Of a stretch of DNA of 22,110 nt, positions 12,904 to 20,021 are shown one piece after another. The notes under the pieces were generated by a model. It was not told the origin of the DNA. It saw only the letters and a list, made by a program, of their open reading frames with translations, and searched no databases. The translations under genes were made by a program, and so were the position numbers. The stretch's first letter is position 1. Every line of letters starts with the position of its first letter. The stretch lies in contig JBGSWL010000009.1 of assembly GCA_041752455.1 (NCBI GenBank), positions 1-22,110 of the forward strand. Direction: 5' to 3'. Source of the DNA: JBGSWL01 sp041752455 (GTDB taxonomy: Bacteria > Pseudomonadota > Alphaproteobacteria > Rhizobiales > Rhizobiaceae).

Positions 12904-13787
12904 CAGCTGCGGCCTTTGAGCATCGAAAACGCGTTGGCAAACGCGTCCATCGCGGCGGCCGGCAGGATGACCAGTTGCTTGCCGGTGCCTTGGCCAACGG
13001 CGGTCAGCGCCTCGACCTGCTTCAGGGCGACCTGATATTGCGCCGCCTCAAGGCCATTGGCCTCAATGGCACCGGCGATCGTCGATGTCGCATAGGCTTC
13101 GGCGTCGGCCAGAACGCGGCGGGCCTTGGCTTCCTGCTCTGCGGCATAGAGTTCGCCATCGGCCTGGAGCTCCACGGCGCGGCGCTTGCCTTCGGCTTCG
13201 GTCACCAGCGCGCGGCGGGCACGCTCGGCGTTCAGCTGCTGCAGCATGGCGGCTCGCGTCGCCTCGTCGAGATTGACGTCGAGGATTTCGGCGCGGGTGA
13301 CTTCGATGCCCCAGTCATCGACCATCATGGCGACCTGCTCGCGCACCTTGGCGATGAGGTCAGAGCGGTTGGACTGGACCTGATCCAGCTCCATCTTGCC
13401 GATCTCGGAACGCACGATGCCTGCGACGGTGGTGGCGATTGCCGCGTCGACATCGCGGATGCGGTAGACGGTCTTTTCCGGCTCGGTGATGCGGTAGAAG
13501 ACGCTGGTCTCGACCTTCACCAGCACGTTGTCGGCGGTGATGGCGTCCTGCAGGGCGTTCGGAAGCTGACGCTCGAGGATCGAGATGCGGTGGGCGACTC
13601 GGTCGAGGAACGGCACGATGAAGTTGATGCCGGGCCCGAGAACGCTGTGCAGCCGGCCGAAGCGCTCGACCACGTATTTCTCGCTCTGCGGAACGATCCG
13701 TACGCCGAGATAGATGCAGAAGATGATGAAGGCGGCGAGCAGCAGCCAGACCGCGCCGCTGCCGATGAATTCCTGGAAGATGGGCAT
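12903..13787 (-). CDS. SPFH/band 7 (stomatin-like) protein, QmcA-like
   Basis: A 294-residue protein. An N-terminal membrane anchor (about residues 10-32, SGAVWLLLAAFIIFCIYLGVRIV) is followed by the band 7/SPFH domain: VVERFGRLHSVLGPGINFIVPFLDRVAHRISILERQ, TADNVLVKVETSVFYRI and YRIRDVDAAIATTVAGIVRSEIG. A coiled coil rich in Glu/Arg/Ala (about 180-240, AERARRALVTEAEGKRRAVELQADG) comes next. Such proteins oligomerise into membrane rings or scaffolds linked to membrane-protein quality control (compare QmcA, HflK). I chose ATG 13787 because GGGGAG is just upstream; a longer frame from 13826 adds 13 residues without a ribosome-binding site. It is coupled to the downstream NfeD gene. It lies 70 bases after the S-formylglutathione hydrolase stop in the same direction. 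Confidence 0.93.
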   Translation of the reverse strand: MPIFQEFIGSGAVWLLLAAFIIFCIYLGVRIVPQSEKYVVERFGRLHSVLGPGINFIVPFLDRVAHRISILERQLPNALQDAITADNVLVKVETSVFYRITEPEKTVYRIRDVDAAIATTVAGIVRSEIGKMELDQVQSNRSDLIAKVREQVAMMVDDWGIEVTRAEILDVNLDEATRAAMLQQLNAERARRALVTEAEGKRRAVELQADGELYAAEQEAKARRVLADAEAYATSTIAGAIEANGLEAAQYQVALKQVEALTAVGQGTGKQLVILPAAAMDAFANAFSMLKGRS

Positions 13788-13857
13788 TGGACGCTCCCCG
13801 TTTGGCCACGCCCTCTTATTGCCCAACGCCGCGATTCAGGAAAGCCGAAAGCGGCGC

Positions 13858-14706
13858 TCAGAGCTTCAATGCTGCCGCATGGTGGGCGATGTGTTCGCTC
13901 ATGAAGGTGGAGACGAACCAGTAGGAATGGTCATAGCCCTCGCGCACATGATGGCGCAGCGGCTGGCCCGCCGCCTGACAGGCCGCAACGAAACGTTCCG
14001 ACTTCAGATAGGGGTCCTCCCACTCGTCCGCCGAACCGACATCGACAAGGATTTCCGCCTTGCTCGGACGGCGGGCGACCAGCGCGCAGGCATCGTGATC
14101 GAGCCACGCCTCGCGGTCGTCGCCAAGATAGGCCGAAAAGCACTTCTCGCCCCATGGCGTTGCCGCCGGATTGACGATCGGCGAAAACGCCGAAACCGAG
14201 CGGAATCGCTCCGGATGTTTCAGATGCAGCGTCAGCGCGCCATGGCCGCCCATCGAGTGGCCGGTGATCCCCTGATGCTCCATGTCCGCCATGTGGAAAT
14301 GGCTGGCGACAACGCCCGGCAGTTCTTCGACGACGTAGGTTTCCATCTGGAAGTGCCGCGCCCACGGATCGGCAACGGCGTTGACATAGAACCCGGCGCC
14401 CTGCCCCAGATCATAGGCATCGTCATTGGCAACGCCCTCGCCGCGCGGCGATGTGTCGGGGAAAACGACCATCAGACCATGCTCGGCGGCATGGGCGTGG
14501 ATGGCGCCCTTTTCGTTCGCATTGGCCCATGTGCAGGTCAGGCCCGACAGATACCAGAGGACCGGTACCGGCCCGTCTTTCGCCTGCGGCGGTGTGTAAA
14601 CCGCAAAGCGCATGGTCGTGCCGCCGCAGGCATGGCTCTCATGGTCGTAGACATCGAGGATGCCGCCGAACGAGCGATGGGATTTGACGGGGGTGAGTGT
14701 GGTCAT
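13858..14706 (-). CDS. fghA: S-formylglutathione hydrolase
   Basis: A 282-residue alpha/beta hydrolase (EC 3.1.2.12) that splits S-formylglutathione into glutathione and formate, the second step of glutathione-dependent formaldehyde detoxification. The nucleophile is Ser151 in GHSMGGHG, with Asp227 in SADEW and His260 in GYDHSYWF as the rest of the triad. The conserved YLSGLTCTW with its regulatory Cys58 is present, as is PDTSPRGEGV. The length matches human esterase D and bacterial FrmB. The start ATG (14706-14704) overlaps the VapC stop codon (ATGA); a weak GGAG lies about 11 bases upstream inside vapC. This arrangement makes its translation likely dependent on ribosomes leaving the toxin gene. 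The partner dehydrogenase is at 15441-16550, separated by the toxin-antitoxin pair. Confidence 0.96.
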   Translation of the reverse strand: MTTLTPVKSHRSFGGILDVYDHESHACGGTTMRFAVYTPPQAKDGPVPVLWYLSGLTCTWANANEKGAIHAHAAEHGLMVVFPDTSPRGEGVANDDAYDLGQGAGFYVNAVADPWARHFQMETYVVEELPGVVASHFHMADMEHQGITGHSMGGHGALTLHLKHPERFRSVSAFSPIVNPAATPWGEKCFSAYLGDDREAWLDHDACALVARRPSKAEILVDVGSADEWEDPYLKSERFVAACQAAGQPLRHHVREGYDHSYWFVSTFMSEHIAHHAAALKL

Positions 14707-15125
14707 GGCGCACGAACTCCGTCGTAGAGATTTATGATACCGGCCGGGACGATGGCTGAGAATTTTTGTGAGAGACGCTTGTCGCCTGTGATGAGTGGCA
14801 AGTCCAGCGACCTGGCGAGAGCCACATAGAGGCAATCGTACACACTGTGCTGATATTCTACCGCCATGGGCAGTGCCGCAGAAATCCATTCGCCGGCCGG
14901 ACGCCAGTCACACATTTCAACCAACTGCTCATGCCCGCGCAGCGCCTGCTCCGGGGCGATATTGCCGACGCGGCAATGCTTGGCCAAAGTGTTGGCAACC
15001 TCGATCATCGCAAAATCGAGTGAACAGATCTCGTATTTCCGGCTCATGGCGGTCGCCTCGTCTGATGTGACCATTGTCACGAGAAGCGGAACCAGCGCGC
15101 TTGCGTCGAAAACTGCTGGCCTCAT
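14703..15125 (-). CDS. VapC-family PIN-domain toxin
   Basis: A 140-residue PIN-domain ribonuclease. The acidic residues that bind Mg2+ are intact: Asp7 (VFDASALV), Glu42 (MIEVANTLAK), Asp97 (VYDCLYVALA) and Asp115 (LITGDKRL). VapC toxins cut specific tRNAs or rRNA; the target here is unknown. The start overlaps the antitoxin stop by 4 bases (ATGA, 15122-15125), the normal antitoxin-toxin coupling. The stop codon overlaps the fghA start, which is not usual. All catalytic residues are present, so the toxin is expected to be active. The module has the hallmarks of a mobile toxin-antitoxin cassette that landed between two pathway genes without disrupting either reading frame. Confidence 0.93.
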   Translation of the reverse strand: MRPAVFDASALVPLLVTMVTSDEATAMSRKYEICSLDFAMIEVANTLAKHCRVGNIAPEQALRGHEQLVEMCDWRPAGEWISAALPMAVEYQHSVYDCLYVALARSLDLPLITGDKRLSQKFSAIVPAGIINLYDGVRAP

Positions 15126-15409
15126 TCAGGAGCATCATTGGCAGCGATGCCAAGAAGAAAGTCATGCCGGTTTTCCAGTTCCGCACGGGATTCGGCTATA
15201 ATTCTCTGGCCTTCTTCCGCAGAAATCACGTGCTTTGTCATCGCCCGTATCTCTGCCAATCGCGAAAGGAGCTCGTCCTTCGACGGCTTGGCATTCTCCA
15301 GCAACAATCCGCGCACATAGGCCTCCAAGGACACGCCCTTTTCGGCGGCCTTGGCTTTCAGGCGGTGATGAACGGCGTCATCGATGTTGCGGATCAGGAT
15401 CTGTCCCAT
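15122..15409 (-). CDS. VapB/FitA-like ribbon-helix-helix antitoxin
   Basis: A 95-residue antitoxin. The N-terminal ribbon-helix-helix domain is GQILIRNIDDAVHHRLKAKAAEKGVSLEAYVRGLLLE (residues 2-38): a DNA-contacting beta strand (QILIRN) and two helices, as in FitA of Neisseria. The C-terminal part (about 45-95) is charged and would thread into the VapC active site. The ATG at 15409 begins a canonical FitA-like N-terminus; a GTG at 15436 in frame would add nine residues encoded by the operator itself and is unlikely. No Shine-Dalgarno sequence precedes the ATG, but a -10 box ends six bases upstream, suggesting a leaderless transcript. It lies 31 bases after the dehydrogenase gene in the same direction. 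Confidence 0.9.
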   Translation of the reverse strand: MGQILIRNIDDAVHHRLKAKAAEKGVSLEAYVRGLLLENAKPSKDELLSRLAEIRAMTKHVISAEEGQRIIAESRAELENRHDFLLGIAANDAPE

Positions 15410-15444
15410 GTCAACATGATAGCATGATGCTATCACGAGATCAA
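15410..15444 (-). promoter_or_regulatory. vapB promoter with embedded perfect 19-bp operator palindrome
   Basis: On the minus strand TTGATC (15444-15439) and TATCAT (15421-15416) are a -35 and -10 pair with a 17-base spacer. The -10 matches consensus at five of six positions. Between and over them lies TGATAGCAT (15417-15425), a central base, and ATGCTATCA (15427-15435), a perfect 9+1+9 palindrome that covers most of the -10. This is the expected geometry of an RHH antitoxin autorepression site. The -35 overlaps the dehydrogenase stop codon. Six bases separate the -10 from the vapB ATG. Confidence 0.75.
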
Positions 15445-16550
15445 TATATCACCACGGAACGGATGCTTTCGCCCGCATGCATCAGGTCGAAGCCCTTGTT
15501 GATGTCGTCCAGCGGCATGGTGTGGGTGATCAGCGAGTCGATGTCGATCCGCCCTTCCATGTACATGTCGACGATCTTCGGAACATCCGTGCGGCCCCTC
15601 GCCCCGCCAAAGGCAGAACCACGCCAGTTGCGGCCGGTAACAAGCTGGAAAGGTCGCGTCGAGATTTCAGCGCCAGCCGGTGCGACACCGATGATTACCG
15701 ACGTGCCCCAGCCCTTGTGGCAGCATTCCAGCGCGGTGCGCATGACGTTGACGTTGCCGATGCATTCGAACGAATAGTCCGCGCCGCCGCCGGTCAGTTC
15801 GACGAGATGGCCGGTCAGGTCGCCGGTCACATCCTTCGGATTGACGAAGTGCGTCATGCCGAACTTGCGGGCCATGGCCTCCTTGGCCTGGTTCATGTCG
15901 ACGCCGACGATCTGGCGCGCGCCGACCATGCGCAATCCCTGGATGACATTGAGGCCGATGCCGCCGAGACCGAACACGACGGCGGTGGAATTCGGTTCCA
16001 CCTTGGCGGTGAACATCACCGCGCCGATGCCAGTCGTCACGCCGCAGCCGATGTAGCAGATCTTGTCGAACGGCGCGTCCTTGCGGACCTTGGCCAGCGA
16101 AATCTCCGGCAGGACCGTGTAGTTGGAGAAGGTCGAGCAACCCATGTAGTGCAGGATCGGCTGACCCTTGTATGAGAACCGGCTGGTGCCGTCCGGCATC
16201 ACGCCGCGCCCCTGCGTAGAGCGGATCTTCTGGCAAAGATTGGTCTTGGGGTTCAGGCAGTAGTCGCACTCTCGGCATTCCGGCGTGTAGAGCGGAATGA
16301 CATGGTCGCCGACTTCCAGACCGGTGACGCCGGGCCCCACTTCAACGACGATGCCGGCCCCTTCATGGCCGAGGATGGCCGGAAACGCGCCTTCCGGATC
16401 AGAACCGGACAGGGTGAATTCGTCGGTGTGGCAAATGCCGGTTGCCTTGATCTCGACGAGGACTTCGCCGGCATTCGGACCATCGAGATCGACCTCGACG
16501 ACTTCAAGGGGTTTGCCGGCCGCAAAAGCCACCGCTGCGCGCGTTTTCAT
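15441..16550 (-). CDS. S-(hydroxymethyl)glutathione dehydrogenase / class III alcohol dehydrogenase
   Basis: A 369-residue zinc enzyme (EC 1.1.1.284; FrmA/AdhC/AdhI type) that oxidises S-hydroxymethylglutathione, formed from formaldehyde and glutathione, to S-formylglutathione with NAD+. Catalytic zinc ligands are Cys40 (TGICHTDEF) and His62 (LGHEGAG), plus the Cys of IGCGVTTG. The four structural-zinc cysteines are 92, 95, 98 and 106 (ECRECDYCLNPKTNLC). KIRSTQGRGVMPDGTSRF is the class III signature. The NAD fold has VFGLGGIGLNVIQG and IVGVDMN. ATG 16550 is supported by GGGAG upstream; a longer frame starting at 16868 is antisense to the next gene and rejected. The product is handed to the hydrolase encoded two genes downstream. 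The 125-base spacer to the UDG-like gene probably holds divergent promoters. Confidence 0.97.
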   Translation of the reverse strand: MKTRAAVAFAAGKPLEVVEVDLDGPNAGEVLVEIKATGICHTDEFTLSGSDPEGAFPAILGHEGAGIVVEVGPGVTGLEVGDHVIPLYTPECRECDYCLNPKTNLCQKIRSTQGRGVMPDGTSRFSYKGQPILHYMGCSTFSNYTVLPEISLAKVRKDAPFDKICYIGCGVTTGIGAVMFTAKVEPNSTAVVFGLGGIGLNVIQGLRMVGARQIVGVDMNQAKEAMARKFGMTHFVNPKDVTGDLTGHLVELTGGGADYSFECIGNVNVMRTALECCHKGWGTSVIIGVAPAGAEISTRPFQLVTGRNWRGSAFGGARGRTDVPKIVDMYMEGRIDIDSLITHTMPLDDINKGFDLMHAGESIRSVVIY

Positions 16551-16636
16551 GTTCTGTCTCCCGGAGTTTTCATGGAGGCATGAGAGACACAGCGGCGCGT
16601 CCGGATGCAAGCGCAAATCGCCGCCAACGGTTCGGC

Positions 16637-16665
16637 AGCGCTTTTCGCCGCGCCCCCGAAGCGCT
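16637..16665. promoter_or_regulatory. inverted repeat in the divergent dehydrogenase/UDG-like spacer
   Basis: AGCGCTT (16637-16643) and AAGCGCT (16659-16665) are exact reverse complements with a 15-base centre. They end 10 bases before the chosen start of the UDG-like gene. It may be an operator for one of the divergent genes or a leader hairpin. No known motif fits. Confidence 0.25.
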
Positions 16666-16675
16666 AAGACAAGCC

Positions 16676-17512
16676 ATGGATGCGCAACAACGCCCGACCC
16701 GCCAGCAACTGCATACGCTTCTGGCCTTCTATGCCGAAGCGGGGCTGGACTTTGCCATCGAGGCCGAGCCCGACAACCGGTTCGAAGCGGCCAAATCTGC
16801 CGTTGCGGAAAAGCCCGTGCAGCAAGTCGCGCCCCAGCAGCGTATGGCACAGACCCCGCCGCCGCCACCGATGCAGAGCGCGCAGCCGACCGGGGTCATC
16901 CCCGATGCGGGTACGGTGGCGTTGGCCGAGGCCACGGCTCTTGCCGCACAAGACCTCGACCAATTGGCGGCGGCCGTTGCGGCCTTCGACGGCTGCAATC
17001 TGAAACGCAGTGCCCGCGCGACCGTCTTCGAGGGCGGCCGTCGCGGCGCCGACATGATGCTCGTCTTCGGCGCGCCATCGCGCGATGACGACGCTTCGGC
17101 CGAAGCCTTTGCCGGTCCTGACGGCATCCTGCTGCGGCGGATGCTGGCCGCCATCGGACTTGCCGTTCCATCCGATGTCTATGCGGGATTTTGCGTGCCA
17201 TGGATGGTGCCGGGCGGCGGTCAGCCGACCGATCTTCACCTGAAGATCTGTGCGCCGTTTCTGGCACGGCAGATCGCGCTGGCGCGACCGAAGATGGTCG
17301 TGGCGCTTGGCAACACGGCGTCAAGGCAGCTTCTGGCAACACGGCGCCCGATCCATGTGGTGCGCGGACAATGGTCGACGCTGGACGCTGGCGGCGCGCA
17401 GATCCCGCTGGTTTCGCTGTTCGAACCGTCGTTCCTGCGCGATCAGCCGCGCTTCAAGCGCGAAACCTGGTCTGATCTGCGCGCGATTTCCGAACGGCTC
17501 GGACGGAAGTAA
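16676..17512 (+). CDS. divergent uracil-DNA-glycosylase-superfamily protein
   Basis: A 278-residue protein resembling the alphaproteobacterial iron-sulfur uracil-DNA glycosylases. There is an N-terminal helical part (residues 5-40), a Pro/Gln-rich linker (about 45-75) and the UDG fold from about 85. Family landmarks are recognisable: GCNLKRSARATVFEGG, GPDGILLRRMLAAIGL, VPWMVPGGGQPTD, CAPFLARQIALARPKMVVALGN and VRGQW. The key active-site motifs are changed. The usual GEAPG reads FGAPS (131-135), and the usual HPxYL near the C-terminus reads EPSFL (250-254). It may be catalytically altered or inactive, or have a different substrate. I chose ATG 16676, where homologues typically begin; an in-frame ATG at 16580 would add 32 residues of arginine-rich sequence. 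Cys107, Cys173 and Cys192 remain as possible cluster ligands. Confidence 0.82.
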   Translation: MDAQQRPTRQQLHTLLAFYAEAGLDFAIEAEPDNRFEAAKSAVAEKPVQQVAPQQRMAQTPPPPPMQSAQPTGVIPDAGTVALAEATALAAQDLDQLAAAVAAFDGCNLKRSARATVFEGGRRGADMMLVFGAPSRDDDASAEAFAGPDGILLRRMLAAIGLAVPSDVYAGFCVPWMVPGGGQPTDLHLKICAPFLARQIALARPKMVVALGNTASRQLLATRRPIHVVRGQWSTLDAGGAQIPLVSLFEPSFLRDQPRFKRETWSDLRAISERLGRK

Positions 17513-17620
17513 AATGTTTGGCATCGTGCCGACGCGCAACGTCGCAACCGTGCCGCTGAAGGTGTCATGAGATGGCCTAGAACGGCTGCAACCACGTAAA
17601 CGCCAACGAGGCTGACAGCC

Positions 17621-18859
17621 ATGTTCCGCCATGTCCTGCCCGTGACCGGGCTGCTAACATCCACCTTGCTGCTGCTTGCCGGTTCAGGGCTGACCGGCGT
17701 TCTGCTGCCGCTGCGCGCCGGCGACGAAGGCTGGGGACCGGTGACCATCGGCTGGATGGGCTTCTTTTACGCCGCCATGTTCATGGCCGGGTGCATCGTG
17801 GTGCCCAAACTGGTCGCCCGGGTCGGCCATGTGCGGGTCTATGCGGTTCTGGCGACGCTGCTCTCCATGTCGATGCTGCTGCATGCGCTTTTCGTGGATG
17901 CGATCGCCTGGACGATCCTGCGCGGCCTTGCGGGTTTTTCGCTGGCGGGCAGTTACATGGTCGTCGAAAGCTGGCTGAACGAGAAAACGCCCAATGAGGC
18001 GCGCGGCAATGTGTTCTCGTTCTACATGGTCGCCAACATGGTCGGGCTGATGGGCGGCCAGTTGCTGCTGATCCTCGGCGACCCGCAAACCACTGTTCTG
18101 TTCATGGTGGCGGCGCTTTTCTATGCCGCTGCAGTCATCCCGACCGGGCTGTCCAATGCCGCCTCTCCCAAGCCACTCGCCCAGGCGAGCCTTGACCTGA
18201 AGGCGATCTACCGCAATTCGCCGGTTGCCGTTGCCGGCGTGATTTCAACCGGCATCACCTTTGGCGCGTGGAATTTCCAGGCGCCGGTCTATGGTGACCT
18301 GCTCGGCCTGTCCGACGGACAGATCGCGTCCATGATGGTCATCACGATGATCGGCGGAACGCTGGCGCAGTTTCCGCTCGGGCGCCTCTCGGACCGGATG
18401 GACCGGCGCTACGTGATGATCGGCTCGTCGCTGGCCGGTATCGGGCTATCCGTGCTGCTGATGGTCTGGGAAAATCCGCCGGTGACGATGCTGTTCGTCA
18501 TGATGTTCGCGTTCGGCGCGGTGTTGATGCCGCTGTATTCGATCGTCATTGCCCACGGCAACGATCACGCCCCCGATGGCGACTTCGTCAAGATCTCGTC
18601 GGGCCTTTTGATCATCTACGGTGTCGGCAACATGGTCGGACCATTGGTTGCCGGTGTGCTGATCGAAAACCTCGGCGCGGCAGGCCTGTTCGTGACGATG
18701 ACGTCCGCCTATGTCGTGTTCTCCTGCTATGTGGCATGGCGCATCATGCAGCGCTCACCGGTACCGGAAGCCGAGCGCAGCGAGTTCCTTGCAACGCCAA
18801 TGATGCGGACGCAAACGCCGGAGGCCTTGACGCTCGATCCGCGCTCCGGAGATGCTTGA
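17621..18859 (+). CDS. MFS transporter, YcaD-like (paralogue)
   Basis: A 412-residue, roughly 12-segment inner-membrane transporter. It is clearly homologous to the MFS protein at 8335 along its length. Shared landmarks are AGCIVVPKLVARVGHVRVY, VVESWLNEKTPNEARG, YRNSPVAVAGV, LGRLSDRMDRRYVMIG (MFS motif A repeat), HGNDHAPDGDFVKISSGL and a C-terminal tail ending in LTLDPRSG. Each has a cytosolic tail of about 30 residues with a conserved end (tPExLtLdPR versus tPGsLaLNPR). The substrate is unknown for this family. ATG 17621 has GAGG about 11 bases upstream. It is separated by 108 bases from the UDG-like gene and converges with the EamA gene. Confidence 0.93.
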   Translation: MFRHVLPVTGLLTSTLLLLAGSGLTGVLLPLRAGDEGWGPVTIGWMGFFYAAMFMAGCIVVPKLVARVGHVRVYAVLATLLSMSMLLHALFVDAIAWTILRGLAGFSLAGSYMVVESWLNEKTPNEARGNVFSFYMVANMVGLMGGQLLLILGDPQTTVLFMVAALFYAAAVIPTGLSNAASPKPLAQASLDLKAIYRNSPVAVAGVISTGITFGAWNFQAPVYGDLLGLSDGQIASMMVITMIGGTLAQFPLGRLSDRMDRRYVMIGSSLAGIGLSVLLMVWENPPVTMLFVMMFAFGAVLMPLYSIVIAHGNDHAPDGDFVKISSGLLIIYGVGNMVGPLVAGVLIENLGAAGLFVTMTSAYVVFSCYVAWRIMQRSPVPEAERSEFLATPMMRTQTPEALTLDPRSGDA

Positions 18860-18890
18860 TTTAGCGCTAGAGCATTGTGGGCGAATTGCT

Positions 18891-19835
18891 TCAGCCTTGC
18901 GGGGTAATCGCCCGGCGCATGCGGCGGCGCTCGATCCCGAGTTGGTGCTCGCGCCAGATGATGAAGAGGCCGGAGCAGACGACAATCACCGAGCCGACAA
19001 TGGTCGGAACTGTCGGATACTCGCTGAAGACGACAATGCCGATCGCGACCGACAGCAGGACCGACACATAGTCGAACGGTGCAATCGTCGAGGTGTCGGC
19101 ATGGCGGTAGCTTTCGGTCAAAAGAATCTGCCCGACGCCGCCGACAAATCCGGCTGCAACAAGGCTCGTCAGCTGCATCAACGTCAGTGCCTGCCATCCG
19201 AACGGCAAGGTCATGAGTGCGAGCAGGCTGGCCGAGAGTGAAAAATAGAGCACGATCGTCGTGGTCTTGTCTGTCTTGACGAGATTGCGCACCATGACAA
19301 AGGCCAAAGCAGCCATGAAGGCCGAGACGAGCGTCGCGGCGGCCCCGACCGCCTGCGCCGTGTCGCCGCCAACGCGCAGGACCTGAAGCTTGGGCCAGGA
19401 AATGATCAGGACGCCGACAAGACCGATCAGCACCGCACCCCAGCGGTACCGGCGCACGGTTTCGCCCAAGAGGACGGCGCCGAGAACCACCGATACCAGC
19501 GGACCGGCATGACCGATGGCCACCGCGTCCGGCAAGGGCAGCCGGGTCAATCCGAAGAAGCCGAGCCCCATGGACAGGACACCGACCAGACCGCGCAGGA
19601 AGTGGCCAGTCGGGTTTGACGTCTTCAAGGCTTCGCGGAGCTGACCTGCCGCCAACAGGTAGATGCCGATCGGAACCAAGGCAAAGAACGAGCGAAAGAA
19701 GACGATCTGTCCGGCAGGCACCTGCCCGGCCAGCTTGATCAAGGTTGCCATCGAAATGAAGGCGCAGACAGACGCGACCTTCATCGCGATGCCGATCAGC
19801 GGCTTGCTTTCGGCCTCGACGGCGGCTTCGGCCAT
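18891..19835 (-). CDS. EamA/DMT-superfamily transporter
   Basis: A 314-residue inner-membrane protein of the drug/metabolite transporter superfamily with two EamA repeats and ten hydrophobic segments. FFRSFFALVPIGIYLL, LRGLVGVLSMGLGFFGLTRLPLPDAVAIGHAGPLVSVVLGAVLLGETVRRYRWGAVLIGLVGVLII is the first repeat, with the signature A-x-P-L-hydrophobic-GE. The second has ESYRHADTSTIAPFDYVSVLLSVAIGIVVFSEYPTVPTIVGSVIVV. The substrate is unknown; metabolite export is usual. The ATG at 19835 was preferred over 19961 because the extra 42 residues are non-hydrophobic, Arg-rich and encoded by the divergent promoter region. AAGGGA lies about 10 bases upstream. It converges with the MFS gene, with 31 bases between. 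Confidence 0.92.
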   Translation of the reverse strand: MAEAAVEAESKPLIGIAMKVASVCAFISMATLIKLAGQVPAGQIVFFRSFFALVPIGIYLLAAGQLREALKTSNPTGHFLRGLVGVLSMGLGFFGLTRLPLPDAVAIGHAGPLVSVVLGAVLLGETVRRYRWGAVLIGLVGVLIISWPKLQVLRVGGDTAQAVGAAATLVSAFMAALAFVMVRNLVKTDKTTTIVLYFSLSASLLALMTLPFGWQALTLMQLTSLVAAGFVGGVGQILLTESYRHADTSTIAPFDYVSVLLSVAIGIVVFSEYPTVPTIVGSVIVVCSGLFIIWREHQLGIERRRMRRAITPQG

Positions 19836-19863
19836 GAGATGTGTTCCCTTGCTGCGCTTTCCG

Positions 19864-19885
19864 ACGGTTTGCACACGGTTTGCAC
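19864..19885. repeat. perfect 11-bp tandem direct repeat in divergent promoter region
   Basis: ACGGTTTGCAC occurs twice back to back (19864-19874, 19875-19885). Further TTTGCA/TGCAC-like half-sites follow at about 19898-19920. The 11-base period puts the copies on the same face of the helix. It lies in the 186-base spacer between the divergent EamA and pepN genes, 29 bases from the EamA start. It is a plausible regulator-binding array. Confidence 0.4.
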
Positions 19886-20021
19886 TTGGCATCGGCAATG
19901 CACAAGCGGTGCGATTTGCAATCACCGGGCGCCGGTCTATATCGGCAGTCGCACGTGGCACCGACCGTCAAAACCACAGGCAAAGCCGTTTCCCGCCGTT
20001 TTCTGGTCAAGCGAGAACCCC

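Noticed and set aside
16551..16868. N-terminal extension of the formaldehyde dehydrogenase by 106 codons
   Set aside because: The extension is antisense to the UDG-like gene and unlike any dehydrogenase. MKTRAAVAF at 16550 has a good ribosome-binding site and matches the family start.
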